The translations under genes were made by a program, and so were the position numbers. Below, piece after piece: positions 12,090 to 22,512 of a DNA stretch of 64,000 bases. Under the pieces are notes generated by a model. It saw only the letters and a program-made list of their open reading frames with translations. It ran no database searches and was not told where the DNA came from. Within the stretch, counting starts at the first letter, position 1. Every line of letters begins with the position of its first letter. Source of the DNA: Zanthoxylum bungeanum (lineage: Eukaryota; Streptophyta; Magnoliopsida; Sapindales; Rutaceae); NCBI GenBank assembly GCA_019454045.1, contig SKCR01033473.1:1-64000 (forward strand), written 5' to 3'.

Positions 12090-12122
12090 CTTGGGTTGAA
12101 AATCCGTAAAGGACAACCCAAG
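12090..12122 (+). other. Hairpin 1 of 3'-UTR RNA array
   Basis: A 9-bp outer stem CTTGGGTTG/CAACCCAAG, a 5'-side AAAA bulge, an inner TCC/GGA stem and a GTAAA loop. It starts 19 bp after the integrase stop. Confidence 0.8.
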
Positions 12123-12155
12123 CAAAATATAAAGCATGAGTGAGCAAGAAAAATG

Positions 12156-12187
12156 GTTAATTGTAAAATCCGTGAGGAACAATTAGC
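12156..12187 (+). other. Hairpin 2 of 3'-UTR RNA array
   Basis: Outer stem GTTAATTGT/ACAATTAGC (one G-U pair), AAAA bulge, inner TCC/GGA stem, GTGA loop of the GNRA class. The outer stem sequence differs from hairpin 1 on both strands, so pairing is kept by compensating changes. Confidence 0.78.
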
Positions 12188-12523
12188 GACAGAGTTATCC
12201 TTGCAATGCAATTCATTATTTCCCACATATGTACTAAGAAGTAATGAAAACGCCTTTATTGAAACAAATGTTCAAGATGTTCATAAATTGTATAAATCTC
12301 AGCTAACCGGGAAAGATTAAAGTCAAGTAATTACAAATCACGTCTTTTGTTTCTTAGATGCTGGACCAAGGTCGGGAGATATAGGAGAAGAACTCCAAGA
12401 ATGGAGAGGAAGCTTGGAAATGAGAACGAGCAACTCCAAGAATGGAGAACAACCTCGGGAATGAGGACGATCAAAGAGCCTCGAGAATGAGGATATATCT
12501 GGAAAAAAAAAAAATTTAGCTTA

Positions 12524-12553
12524 CTAAGTTAAAAACCTGAAAAGGCGACTCAG
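12524..12553 (+). other. Hairpin 3 of 3'-UTR RNA array
   Basis: Outer stem CTAAGTT/GACTCAG (one A-C mismatch, one G-U), A-rich bulge, inner stem CCT/AGG and GAAA loop. The inner stem also changed on both sides compared with TCC/GGA of the other copies. Confidence 0.7.
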
Positions 12554-12571
12554 ACAAGATAGAGCAATCCG

Positions 12572-12601
12572 CTAAGTTGAAAATCCGAAAGGACAACTTA
12601 G
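12572..12601 (+). other. Hairpin 4 of 3'-UTR RNA array
   Basis: A perfect 8-bp outer stem CTAAGTTG/CAACTTAG, AAAA bulge, inner TCC/GGA stem and GAAA tetraloop. It overlaps the 3' end of the antisense ORF. Confidence 0.8.
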
Positions 12602-13021
12602 GCAGAAGATAGAACAAACCTGCAAAATAAGGAAAGCTTCAGAGGCTTCCCGAGGGTATAGACATTGGAAACGCGGCATCGTTGGAAGGGTAGTAAGAGA
12701 AAAATATAAGCCAAGAATGACAGCAAACTCCTCGGGGAGAGGGCATATTTCGAAATCTGGGAATTGAAAGACATGATTATCTGTATCCCAAAAGGATGAG
12801 GCCGCTTTCAAAAAGGCGCAATCCACCTTGACCCGGTGCAGGTAGAGGAGAGTAGAAAGCTGAGCCAGGTCTGGGGATGACCAGTCTACTAACCCGTGAA
12901 TAAGGGACACAACAGGATCTTGAGCCATGGGACCAAAGAGAACTGAGCAATCACCAGAGAAGAATTTCCAGAAGGAAACTGTAAGAAGGCCAAGGGGGCG
13001 ACTAGAGTTGTTCATAGGCAA
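12572..13021 (-). CDS. Antisense ORF, plant-mobile-domain-like (DUF7745 type)
   Basis: A 149-codon frame on the strand opposite gag-pol, between integrase and the 3' LTR. The stretch DCAFLKAASSFWDTDNHVFQ, followed by FEICPLPEEFAVILGL, matches the pattern I associate with the plant mobile domain/DUF7745 family: a Trp-Asp after a hydrophobic helix, then V-F-F, then a CP-(T/L)-EEF motif. Additional antisense ORFs of this kind are known from some Tat elements and were probably captured from host genes. Function in the element is unknown. The start at 13021 is simply the first ATG; the domain is truncated compared with full-length relatives, and the frame may be decayed upstream. Confidence 0.65.
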   Translation of the reverse strand: MPMNNSSRPLGLLTVSFWKFFSGDCSVLFGPMAQDPVVSLIHGLVDWSSPDLAQLSTLLYLHRVKVDCAFLKAASSFWDTDNHVFQFPDFEICPLPEEFAVILGLYFSLTTLPTMPRFQCLYPREASEAFLILQVCSIFCLSCPFGFST

Positions 13022-13439
13022 AGGGCACCAAAGGCCAAAAGGATTCCGAAAGGGGTGAAGAAAAATCCTCTAGCGCAAGGAAAGCCTAAACAAGGATGAC
13101 ATCAAGCCAATAGGACAGAGAAACCCCATCGGAATAGGGAATGCATCCATTCATAAATGCACACATGTCGCATACACATAATTTTTATTTTGTGTTCGCA
13201 GGCTTTGAAGAAAAAGAAAAAGAAAAAGCGGCGAGGATGAGCAACTCCAAGAATGGAGAGGAACCTCAGGAATGGGGCTGAAAAACTCTAGGAATGGAGG
13301 ATAACCTCGGGAATGAGGACGAGCAAAGAGCCTCGAGAATGACGACGGATCAGGGGTCGAAGCACCTTATCATCATAGAAGAAAAAACTCCCCATTAGAT
13401 CAAAAATTCACGCAGGTGGACCAAAACGCCATCACCCAG

Positions 13440-14525
13440 CACGGTTCAGGAATGAAACCCAGGGGTCGAAGCACCTCACCGTCAGTTCGGGAATGAATCC
13501 TAGAGATCGAAGCATCTCACACTCAGCACGGTTCGGGAATGAAACCCAGGGGTCGAAGCACTTCGCCATCTGTTCGGGAATGAATCCCAGAGATCGAAGC
13601 ATCTCACACCCAGCACAGTTCAGGAATGAAACCCAGCGGTCGAAGTACCTCACCGTCAGTTTGGGAATAAATCCCAGAGATCGAAGCATCTCACACCAAG
13701 CATAGTTCGATAATGAAACCCAGGGGTCGAAACACCTCGCCGTCAGTTCGGGAATGAATCCCAGAGATCGAAGCATCTCACACCCAGCATGGTTCAGGAA
13801 TGAATCCCAGGGGTCGAAGCACATCGCCATCAACTCAACTCAGTTCAGGAATCAATCCCAGAGATCGAAGCATCTCACACCTCGCATTGTTCGGGATTGA
13901 ATCTCAGGGTCAGAACACATCGCCATTAACTTAACTTAGTTCAGGATGAATCCAGAGATAAAAACATCTCACACCGAGTATGGTTCAGGAATGAATCCCA
14001 GGGGTCGAAACACATCGCCATCAACTCAACTTAGTTCGGGAATAAATCCCAGAGATCGAAACATCTCACACCCAGCATGGTTCGGGAATGAATCTTAGGG
14101 TCGAAACACATCGCCATCAACTCAACTAAGTTCGGGAATGAATCCCAGAGATCGAAGCATATCACACCCAGACTGGTTCGGCAATGAATCCCAGGGGTCG
14201 AAACACCTCGCCATCAACACAAATCAGTTCGGGAATGAATCCCAGAGATCGAAGCATCTCACACCCAACATGGTTCGGGAATAAATCCCAAGGGTCAAAG
14301 CACCTCGCCAACTCAACTCAGTTCGAGAATGAATCCCAGAGATCGAAGTATTTCGCACCCAGTATGGTTCGGGGTCGAAGCACTTCTCCACCAACTCAAC
14401 TCAGTTCGGGAATGAATCCCAGATATCGAAGCACCTCACACCCGATATGGTTCGGGAATGAATCCAGGAGCTGAAGCACCTCGCCATCAACTCAACTCTG
14501 TTCGGGAATAAATCCCAGAGATCGA
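13440..14525 (+). repeat. Tandem array (about 87-96 bp unit) in Tat 3' region
   Basis: About 11-12 units of a two-part repeat. One half reads TTCGGGAATGAATCCCAG then AGATCGAAGCATCTCACAC, the other has AGGGGTCGAAGCACCTCG. The period is 87 bp in the first four units (29 codons in the minus-strand frame) and about 96 bp later, where a CAACTCAACTCAG block is added. It ends about 110 bp before the polypurine tract. Tandem arrays just upstream of the 3' LTR are a known habit of Tat elements and can seed satellite DNA. The minus-strand frame 13432-13833 is a by-product of the repeat period. Confidence 0.9.
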
Positions 14526-14635
14526 AAGTAGTGAAACAACAGGTAAGTACGGCAATGGTCGACGGACCAGGTAAGAAAAAATGCATGCATGACTTTGATA
14601 GGGTTGTCACTGTCGCATATTGCACAAGCCTCATC

Positions 14636-14649
14636 AAAGTGGGGGCGAC
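14636..14649 (+). other. Tat polypurine tract
   Basis: AAAGTGGGGGCGAC directly before the 3' LTR TGTAGACATT. It primes plus-strand DNA synthesis. Confidence 0.85.
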
Positions 14650-16564
14650 TGTAGACATTACATTTTTTCATGAGCCCGACGATGAGCCTCGTATAGAGGC
14701 ACCACCTGAAAAGTTACGGAAGTTGAGAAAAACGAATGTCGGAAGGATGGAAAACCTCCAAAATTAGCCCTTCATCGGATTTGGACTCACTAGCCCACCT
14801 CGGATTCGCTCAGTCAAGCCATTGCTTCAAACATATTTTGAACCTCCCATGCTGCCCATCAATTGGCCCATGCAATCCATCCATACGCCCAAAACCTCAT
14901 GCAATCCACATGCCCAAATCCTCTCATCACTTGCCAAAATTAACAAAGATTTGAAATCCTATCACCAATTAACAAGATTTAAGATCTCATCATCACCAAA
15001 TTTATGAGATTTTATTCCCTAAATAATTTGATAATATTTTCCCCCCAACCAACATGATTTGTTTCCCTATTTGGAGATCCCTTCAAATCATTATAAAAAG
15101 GGACCAAGTCATCATCAATGGGGGCACTCTTTTTTTTTTCTTCTTTGGCGGCAACCCTAAGGCCCATTTCTTTTTCTTATCACCGAAAAATAACAAAGAC
15201 AACAGAGAAATGGAAACAGAAAACCATAAGAAATAACCAATCACCGAGAAAAATCCTAGAGCATCACTGAAAAATAGAGGAATAATCACCGAGAATTAAC
15301 AAGAAAACCGAGATAAAAAACAACCAGAAAAATGACCCAAAAATAATCGAAACAGCAGCCAAAACATAACCAAAAAATCGAGACAAAAACCACCAGCCAA
15401 ATCACCGAAGAAATAACACCAAATCACTGAAGAAACAACTTCATATCACCAAAAAAAAACACCAAAGAACCACCGAAAAAAAACCAGAAATAATAAACTA
15501 GAACCACCGATAAAAGCAACCAGAAACAGTAAAACAAAAACCAGAAAATAGTAAAACAGCAACTAGAAACAGCAAAACAACAACCAAAAAATATCAACCA
15601 GAAACAGCGAACCAGCGAACCAGTGATCATTCCGGTAATGGCCTAACGCACTTTCGAGAAAGAAACTTAAAAGGTAAGACCTGAGGGCACCCTTACCATA
15701 TTTATTTTCATAGTTTCGGACGCTGCATACGTGGCTGGACGTGAAATACGTCCAGCCGGGTATGCGAAGTCCTAAATCAAAGATGACTAATTCTCTAGTC
15801 ATATTTTTTCCTTCTTTGTAATTTTGTTATTTATCATTTTTTATCTATTTATTCACTTTTATTGTTGTTTTATTGTTTTGCCTTTATTTTGTTTATTTTT
15901 GTTCATGTTGATGATTATACGCATATGCATTGTTATATGTTTTCATGTCTATTTTTATGTTTGTTTACATTGCATTGATGAATATGTGTGTTATTATCCC
16001 TTGCGGTATATCGGATGGAAACCCAGACGTAAATTCCATAGCCGAATCCGAATGGATGGTAGTGCGGATTGTACTTGGGATACAACTCCACGTGGCACTC
16101 GGGAAATACTCATATATGCGTGATTAACCCCTATTTTTTTTTGCTATTTATTTATTGATGCTTTTCTTGCTTTTGATTGTTTATTATAATTTTCATTATC
16201 GCATCTCGTATTTCTTAATTTAATATGCTTTTATTATTTCTATTAATGTTTATGGGTGTGCAAATTTGTGTTTATTTGAATTACCTTACATGAATTGCAT
16301 AAGACTTGACTATACCATTGTGTGAACTCGTGCATTATACTGCCATAAGTAGAGGACCATTCTGAACCCAATAATTTGAGATCTTCCCTTGCGATGGGTG
16401 AGTGCGGCCTTAAATCTCTCCCAGTTCACGCTGGGTTGCGACTCCTTTATTCTCTGGTTTAATCCCTCGCGGACTAATCCGTACTCTCTACGGGCTGCGA
16501 GACCAACAGTGTCGTGGTCGCCAAACATCATAGGTATAGAGGAAAACCCTGCTTCGCTCCTATA
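14650..16564 (+). repeat. Tat 3' LTR
   Basis: Aligned with 906-2971. It starts TGTAGACATT and ends CTATA, where the expected CA has become TA. It is followed by the duplication GTCTA (16565-16569). TATA box at 15092-15098. It lacks the tandem duplication of the 5' LTR. Confidence 0.92.
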
Positions 16565-17982
16565 GTCTATCTCTGCTATTGTTGTCTAACGAGGGTTGGG
16601 AGGGTGGGAACTTATCCTGAGGTCTTTCTGATTGTGGTGATCTAGTTGCACATACTGCTTATCTATGAGGCTATGACTCTCGTGTGTATATATATATCTG
16701 ATGTCTTTTCCTGCACTAGGGCATACTGCTAAAAAATATCTGGTTTGTCTTCTCCAACTTTACTTCGGATCATTTTCAACTATCGAACACACTACCCCCT
16801 CTGTGAAATTCCTCTAGAGTCATACTTTCTAAAAAATTTCTTGTACTGCCCTTGTACTTCTTCCTATTTAGTCTCTGTCGTTTAACCTTATGAAGTCGTC
16901 ACTTTCTCTCTCTGCGTGCCGCTATACTCTCTTTGCTATTCTTCTTTAATAAACTTACTCTGCTACAACGTTTTCTTTCTAACAACTTGGATTACTTAAA
17001 ACATCTTTTACTGAATCTTCTGGTTTAGGTATCACTCTTATCTAGTTCTTCATTCTCAATATAATGAGACGCTTATGAGTCATATATTATACACTTTAGA
17101 GTCACTCTCTCTAGTTCCTTTGCTTCTTATCTATATTTCATTGGACTCATCAATTTGGCTGTCTAGCCATCTTGTGGATGGTCTAATCTCTCAATTGTTA
17201 TTCCTTACTTGTTCTTTTTTTTTACTGGGCTCTAAATTGAGGGGTGAGCACATGCATTCCATAAGGATCCATAGACAAGCATTTCTATTTTACACTTAAG
17301 CTCGGTGATGATCTGGTTAGGTATCTATATGCTTAATAGAATCGAGGTTTCTAGAAGAAATGTTTGTTTTTCGTTCTGCAGGAACCTGGTTGACTACTCC
17401 ATATCTTGGGGTCCCAAAACTATTATCAATTCTCTACACTACTATCTTCTCATTATGTTATCTATATGTCTGAATGTACTGAATTCCCTCATTACTTCTC
17501 GCATCCCTCTTATCATTTGCATATCATATTTCTTTGCTCTACGCCTTGCTACTGAGGCTAATGGCATTTCGTTCTCCTAATTACTTCTGATATCTCTGCA
17601 CTCTATTCTTGCCATAAGTCTTGACTTTGGCGCTCTGTCCTACTATCCATATTGTTACTCTTGTCACTCCTAGATATCTCTAACCTTTCATGTCTATTCT
17701 TGTATACTTCCACAGATTTCTACTGCATTTGGTATATCTTGTGGACTACTACCAGTCTTGCAAGCCTCGCGCTGACTTGCCTTGATCCTTGGGCTATATT
17801 GGTTATTCTCTTCTTTATATTCTCGAAAAATTCCTTAAATTTTTTCTGGGTAATCTGCCTCTCAAGGTCTTTCCATTTATTAGTATGATATCTCGTCGGG
17901 CTCCTTACGGTCACCTATATCTATGCTGGTAGGGACTATGGAAAACATCTTATGTCTCGATGGATTTCGGTATCCTTGTTCT
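16565..17982 (-). mobile_element. Element C, internal region (middle segment)
   Basis: Runs colinear, in reverse, with element A internal DNA at about 30625-32045. No reverse transcriptase, integrase or gag motif is seen on either strand. Open frames on the plus strand (17075-17888) are T-rich and antisense to the element. They have no family resemblance and are not annotated as genes. Confidence 0.75.
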
Positions 17983-19972
17983 TGTTGGACCATTATGACC
18001 CATAGCATCACTATTTGTACAGAACATGGCGTTGTTGTAAAAATTAACTATGTGACATAGGAAATTGCTCTTTTATCATTTGTAATTGGATTACCGGGAT
18101 ATATAAATGATAAAAGTCCATATGATTAGTACCAGATTAATAAGATATGAGACAATATTAATCCACTAAAGTTTAATCATTAAATATCCTTAGTCGTAGT
18201 ATTATCGAGACTGGACATCGATAATGCGGAATAGACTAGTATTGTACTTGTGCGCATTATGGAGGCATAATGGCATAGTTCTCATATATTTGGGTATTAG
18301 ATACTCATGCAAGTGTAATAGGAGATTATGTTTACCAATGGTATGGAAACAGCTTCGCTCTGGATAGACCCCTCATAATCCCATTGGTAGTATGACTATG
18401 TGTCTATGGGAATCCGAATCAGGGTAGGTGTATTTGGTCTTAACTTGAGACTTGCATCGCTAATACTTGCGATAATTGGTATACTTTGGTTTTGGTTGTC
18501 CGGGGCTTTAACAGGTTCTGTGTACGCCTCTTCTAGGTATACTGAGAATCATAGTGTATTGGTGTGATGTCAAGATGGAAGTATCACTTCAGTCATATGG
18601 AGATGATGATCACGCAGGATACGGAACTGGTACTCTTGTATGCTACAGCTATCGGGATAATATGACAAGGTCATGATTATCCGATTATAGAGATTAGTTA
18701 CCAGAGATCCGATATCTGCTTCGTACGGGGGAAGACACAATTCTAGCCCCAGGCCTAGCATGTGACATTCGATACTGGATCGTAATACGCAATACTACAT
18801 ATGCTACGCCTAACAAAGATTATATATTCCTTTAAAGAATATTTCTGGAGAATTGGGTAGGCATGCTGTTTTGCTAGAAGCCAACCATGTCTTGTAAATC
18901 GGTAAGAATGTGGTACCGGGTACGCACGTATTCGGATAGTCCGATGACTGTATTTACTGCCAACATATCCAGGGATCTCTTGGGTCGCCTCCCAAAGATT
19001 CACCGATGATGTTTGACTCGAACATAATTAATCTGGGATTAATTATGAGAGAGAGAGAATATTAATCTGGGATTAATTACGGCAATAAATTAATTTGGGA
19101 TTAATTAAAAGAGAAAGAATTAATCTGGGATTAATTGTGTCGAGAATTTATCTAGGATTAAATTCATCGAGAAGAGATAACGCGATTAATTTGGAATTAA
19201 TCGGTAAAATAAATTTAATGGTGAAATTAGATTTTACTATTTAATTTATTTAATTGGGCTAAAATAATATATTAGATATATTAAATGAAATTGGATTTCA
19301 AAGCGGAATTAAAATTGGATTTTAATTCGTGCGAACGAATTAATTTAGAATTAATTCACAAGCGACTTTCGTAATAATTTTGTGAGGCATTATTATTTAA
19401 TGAAATTTGATTTAATAAAGTCGCAATGGCAAATTCATTTAATTCAGAATTAAACGAACCCGGGCCCGAGCGAAGTTGCGTGTTGGATTATCTGACTTAA
19501 ATTTGGAATTTAAGTGAGGCCCACCAACTTACATCAAATGTTTGACACTTGATGGAAGTTGTTATTGTTGAGAAAAGAAAAGCTTAGATTGCTTTTATTT
19601 CACTCAACCTAATCCTACACTCAACATCAATATAAATCAATTTGTTGACTTTGGAAGTGCAACAAGTCACTATTCACAGTAACTCTTTCTTCTCCATTTT
19701 GCTTATTGCCGTGAGCTTCTTGGTCTCTCCCATAGAATTTTGTTTCAAAATTCATGCTTGCTAGCACATTAAGGAGTCAAAGGAAGGTGATAGAGAGACT
19801 AATCCGAGAGTTTGGAACTCGATCTCAAGCTCCGAAGCTTCCAACACATCCAACAAATAAGGAAAAAGTTTTGAACTCAATCCGATCAATGTGAGTATTC
19901 CGCAACTCCCTTTGATTAATTCACACATAAATCACTCTTAGTTGATCTTGGCATGTTCTAGGAACACTAACA
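17983..19972 (+). repeat. Copia-type solo LTR in element C
   Basis: Starts TGTTGGACC, ends CACTAACA, and is flanked by the perfect duplication GTTCT (17978-17982 and 19973-19977). The surrounding DNA, when joined, matches element A (about 30615-30630) without a gap, which gives an empty site. Plus orientation is suggested by a TATAAAT near 19631 followed by a C/T-rich leader. About 19020-19430 contains five or more TTAATCTGGGATTAATT-like units. Confidence 0.88.
19040..19215 (+). repeat. ATTAATCTGGGATTAAT short repeat cluster
   Basis: Imperfect copies of TAATCTGGGATTAATT at about 19028, 19059, 19089, 19119, 19150 and 19188, spaced about 30-40 bp. Each has a partial dyad (ATTAATcTGGgATTAAT). 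They lie inside the U3 of the copia solo LTR. Confidence 0.75.
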
Positions 19973-20856
19973 GTTCTGGTATTCTGTGTCCTGGTAGAGT
20001 CTATTTCTCATGTAAGGTAGGTGTGAGCTAGGCTCCATCAGGATAGCTTCCTGAACTGGTATGACTAAGTTGTTGAAAAATAGATAGATTAAGGTCTTGT
20101 CTCCATCAGATTGCTTGGGATAAGATAACTAATCATTCTTGTTTATGACCTTTATTTGCCTACTTTTGGACCTGGGTCTGGGTTTAGGAATCTGGAGTTC
20201 TCTACGTCCTTTTTGGCGTCTCAATCTATTGGAACTCTTAAGACTAGCCGTGATTTCTTACTTCTATTATCTTTTTGGCTTTCCCTCGTTACTTGGGGAA
20301 CTCACTATCTTTATGAAGTACCTGAAGGCTATTGGATCGGCTTGAAGAAATTTTCTGAGGAGGGAAGGAATCTTACATCTTCTAGGCACTCTACTAATTG
20401 TTCAGGCTTTTTCTATTCTTTATCTATTGTCCTGGATGGGTATCCTTAGAATTTTATTATCTTATTCTGTCTCTTTATTTTTCTTTATCTCTAGCTGCTT
20501 ACATATATATACATCTTTTCTTGCTTTCTTATAGCTTTCCTATCCAACTCCTTTGGGTAACTTTTCTTAGATCTTTACTATTTAATTTCATAGCTCGTTC
20601 TGAACTTCTTGTGATAGGCCATGATATCTTTTCTTATCTTAGATCTAAAGTATAATTGTTCTTGTAAGGAATACTATTCGAATGATCCACAAAAGCTTAC
20701 TAACGTGTCTGTGGAACTTGAGGACATACTCGAGGATCGAATACTGGAGAGGTAGTGCCCCGCATACAAGTATCACTGACATACAATGTATACAAGACCC
20801 CAGCATTCTACCCACTGCAATCAGTAAATCCCTAGACCATGCACTGATACCATATT
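19973..20856 (-). mobile_element. Element C, internal region next to 5' LTR, with primer site
   Basis: Colinear in reverse with A at 29753-30625. The reverse complement of 20841-20852 is TGGTATCAGTGC, a one-base variant of the initiator-Met primer site TGGTATCAGAGC, placed 4 bp from the LTR as in element A. Confidence 0.85.
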
Positions 20857-21524
20857 TGTAACATCCCTGATCTGAGAGATGTTACCAGCAGGGGATAAAC
20901 CATACTAACCCATAAGCCTCTGACTTGTGATAACTGTTATTTTTTATCTCACTTATATATAAACCCATGTATGCATAATACTCTTACTACTAAGTATTCT
21001 GGTTAAATGCACAATTCAATAATGATAATAACTTCTATAAAGTTACCATTACTGTATAGCATAAATGTTACAAGACACTCTCTGACTCTGACAGAATTGG
21101 ACTTAACCACTAACTTGACCTGGTGGACTCTATACCCTAGTGTTTGCATTAGTATCCGTCCTTCCGAGTTCGTCCTCTGAGAATACCTGTAAAATAAGAG
21201 AACTGGGAGTGGGGGGTTAGATCGTTTGAACGATCTAAGTGAGTGGATGATTTAAAATAAAAACTGAAATACTATAATGAAAAACATTTGGTTCTAAAAC
21301 CAAAATTCTGAAATAACTTTGTATGAAAACTCTTTTCTTGTCTAAGAATTCTGAACTTTTTTCTAAAAGTCTCATATGAAATCTTTCTGTAAAACTTATC
21401 TTTTCTGAAAGTTTCTTATAAAACTGTTGTTTTCTGAAATTTTCTTTTCTAAAACCTTTTATGAAAATTGTATATGAAAAATATTGATGTAAATTGTATC
21501 TGACTCTGAAAACTTGACGTATGG

Positions 21525-21810
21525 GGGCGTCACGTATCGCCGTCCCCCATATGCTTAACTAAAGCCAGGAGTGCAAATCCATGACTTTAGGGCGTTACGT
21601 ATCACCGTCCCATAAAGCATACAACTCATATCGCTGAAACCAGTGGTCTTGGGGGCGTTACATATCGTCTTCCCCCAAACAACTGAACTAGAACTGGGAG
21701 TGCGGATCTATGCTACCCTTCAAGCTCTGAAACTATGATCTAGGGGCATCTGTCATCCCTAGTCCTGAATTAGGATCTGGGGGCGTAATGTATAGCCATT
21801 CCCCTAGTCC
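21525..21810 (-). repeat. TACGTA dyad cluster in C LTR
   Basis: Copies of GGGGGCGTCACGTATCGCC or close variants near 21525, 21588, 21650 and 21779. GGGGG and CCCCC arms face each other around an ACGT core. The cluster corresponds to 28833-29114 and 35348-35625 in A and 43418-43640 in the solo LTR. Confidence 0.75.
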
Positions 21811-22353
21811 TTTACATGTGCACATATCATTCGTGAATTCCATAGCTATAACAGTTACATACTGAGGTGGGTTTTTCCCCCATGCCTCAAAAACCATAAA
21901 ATCATATTTTGAAAATGTTTCTTTCTCAAAGATAACTTCAAATATAAACTTTCATGAAATAACTGTAATAAAAATCATCTAACGCCTAAAGCGTAAAAAA
22001 AAGTCTGATATATATGTATAGAAATTTAACAAAATGAAAGTCAATTTAAAGAGGAAAGTGTCCACTCACCGATTTTGGAATTTGGCTGGCACTGAATCCC
22101 CTCATCGAAGAAAATTATGGTTCATGTGGATAATCTATGATCGGAAACTTGATTAGCATATACGTTGTAAAATAAACCTCGGAACTTAGCTAAGCTTATT
22201 AATACATCAATATGTTTTATCTACAAGGCTTTTCATGCTTGTATCTTGATGTAAGGTATGCATATGAACTAATACGAGACATATAAGGCGGCCTCTAACA
22301 TGCTAGGGCGGAACTGGGATGGTTTAAAATTGATTTTAGGAAATTCTGGTCTT

Positions 22354-22512
22354 CGCGTCACGACGCAAGACATTGCGCGTCGCGACACGCATGAATCCAG
22401 AAACGAATTACCTGGGATTTCCAGTGCGCATCGCGATACGTGCAAACCAGAAGCAGATATACACAAATTTCCCAGAATGCATCACGACGCGTAGTGCCGT
22501 GCGTCGTGACAC
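22354..22512 (-). repeat. CG-rich palindromes in C LTR
   Basis: CGCGTCACGACGC (22354), GCGCGTCGCGACACGC (22375), GCGCATCGCGATACG (22426), GCATCACGACGCG (about 22478) and GCGTCGTGAC (22501). Differences among copies are mostly CG to TG or CA, as expected from loss of methylated cytosine. Confidence 0.78.

Larger units (their letters stand above)
12360..13345 (+). repeat. Diverged spacer repeats around antisense ORF
   Basis: Two related blocks, about 12385-12500 and 13235-13345, share GCAACTCCAAGAATGGAGA, CCTCGGGAATGAGGACGA and AAAGAGCCTCGAGAATGA. They flank the antisense ORF and probably are old relatives of the array that starts at 13440, which uses the similar phrase TTCGGGAATGAATCC. Confidence 0.65.
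906..16564 (+). mobile_element. Tat-lineage Ty3/gypsy LTR retrotransposon (15.7 kb, nested)
   Basis: A complete but dead element with two LTRs, a primer site complementary to plant tRNA-Arg, gag-pol in the order gag, protease, RT, RNase H, second RNase H, integrase, a polypurine tract and a 5-bp target duplication. A second, archaeal-type RNase H between RNase H and integrase is diagnostic of the Tat lineage (Ogre/Retand/Grande relatives). Between integrase and the 3' LTR lie 2.6 kb of non-pol DNA with hairpins, an antisense ORF and a tandem array. An Athila solo LTR is inserted in its leader. Frameshifts and stops inactivate every domain. Confidence 0.95.

Noticed and set aside
12990..13100. 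A possible fifth copy of the RNA hairpin (ATTCCGAAAGGGG)
   Set aside because: The loop fits but no matching outer stem could be paired.
13432..13833. 133-codon minus-strand ORF with internal repeats
   Set aside because: It is the tandem DNA array read in a frame whose 87-bp period happens to be 29 codons; the later ~96-bp units break it and there is no known domain.
13440..14525. CRISPR-like array
   Set aside because: Units are contiguous and diverged, without unique spacers, in plant DNA; it is a tandem repeat.
17075..17888. Series of plus-strand ORFs rich in Leu, Ser and Phe
   Set aside because: They are T-rich frames antisense to element C. The equivalent frames in element A differ in sequence, so no protein is conserved.
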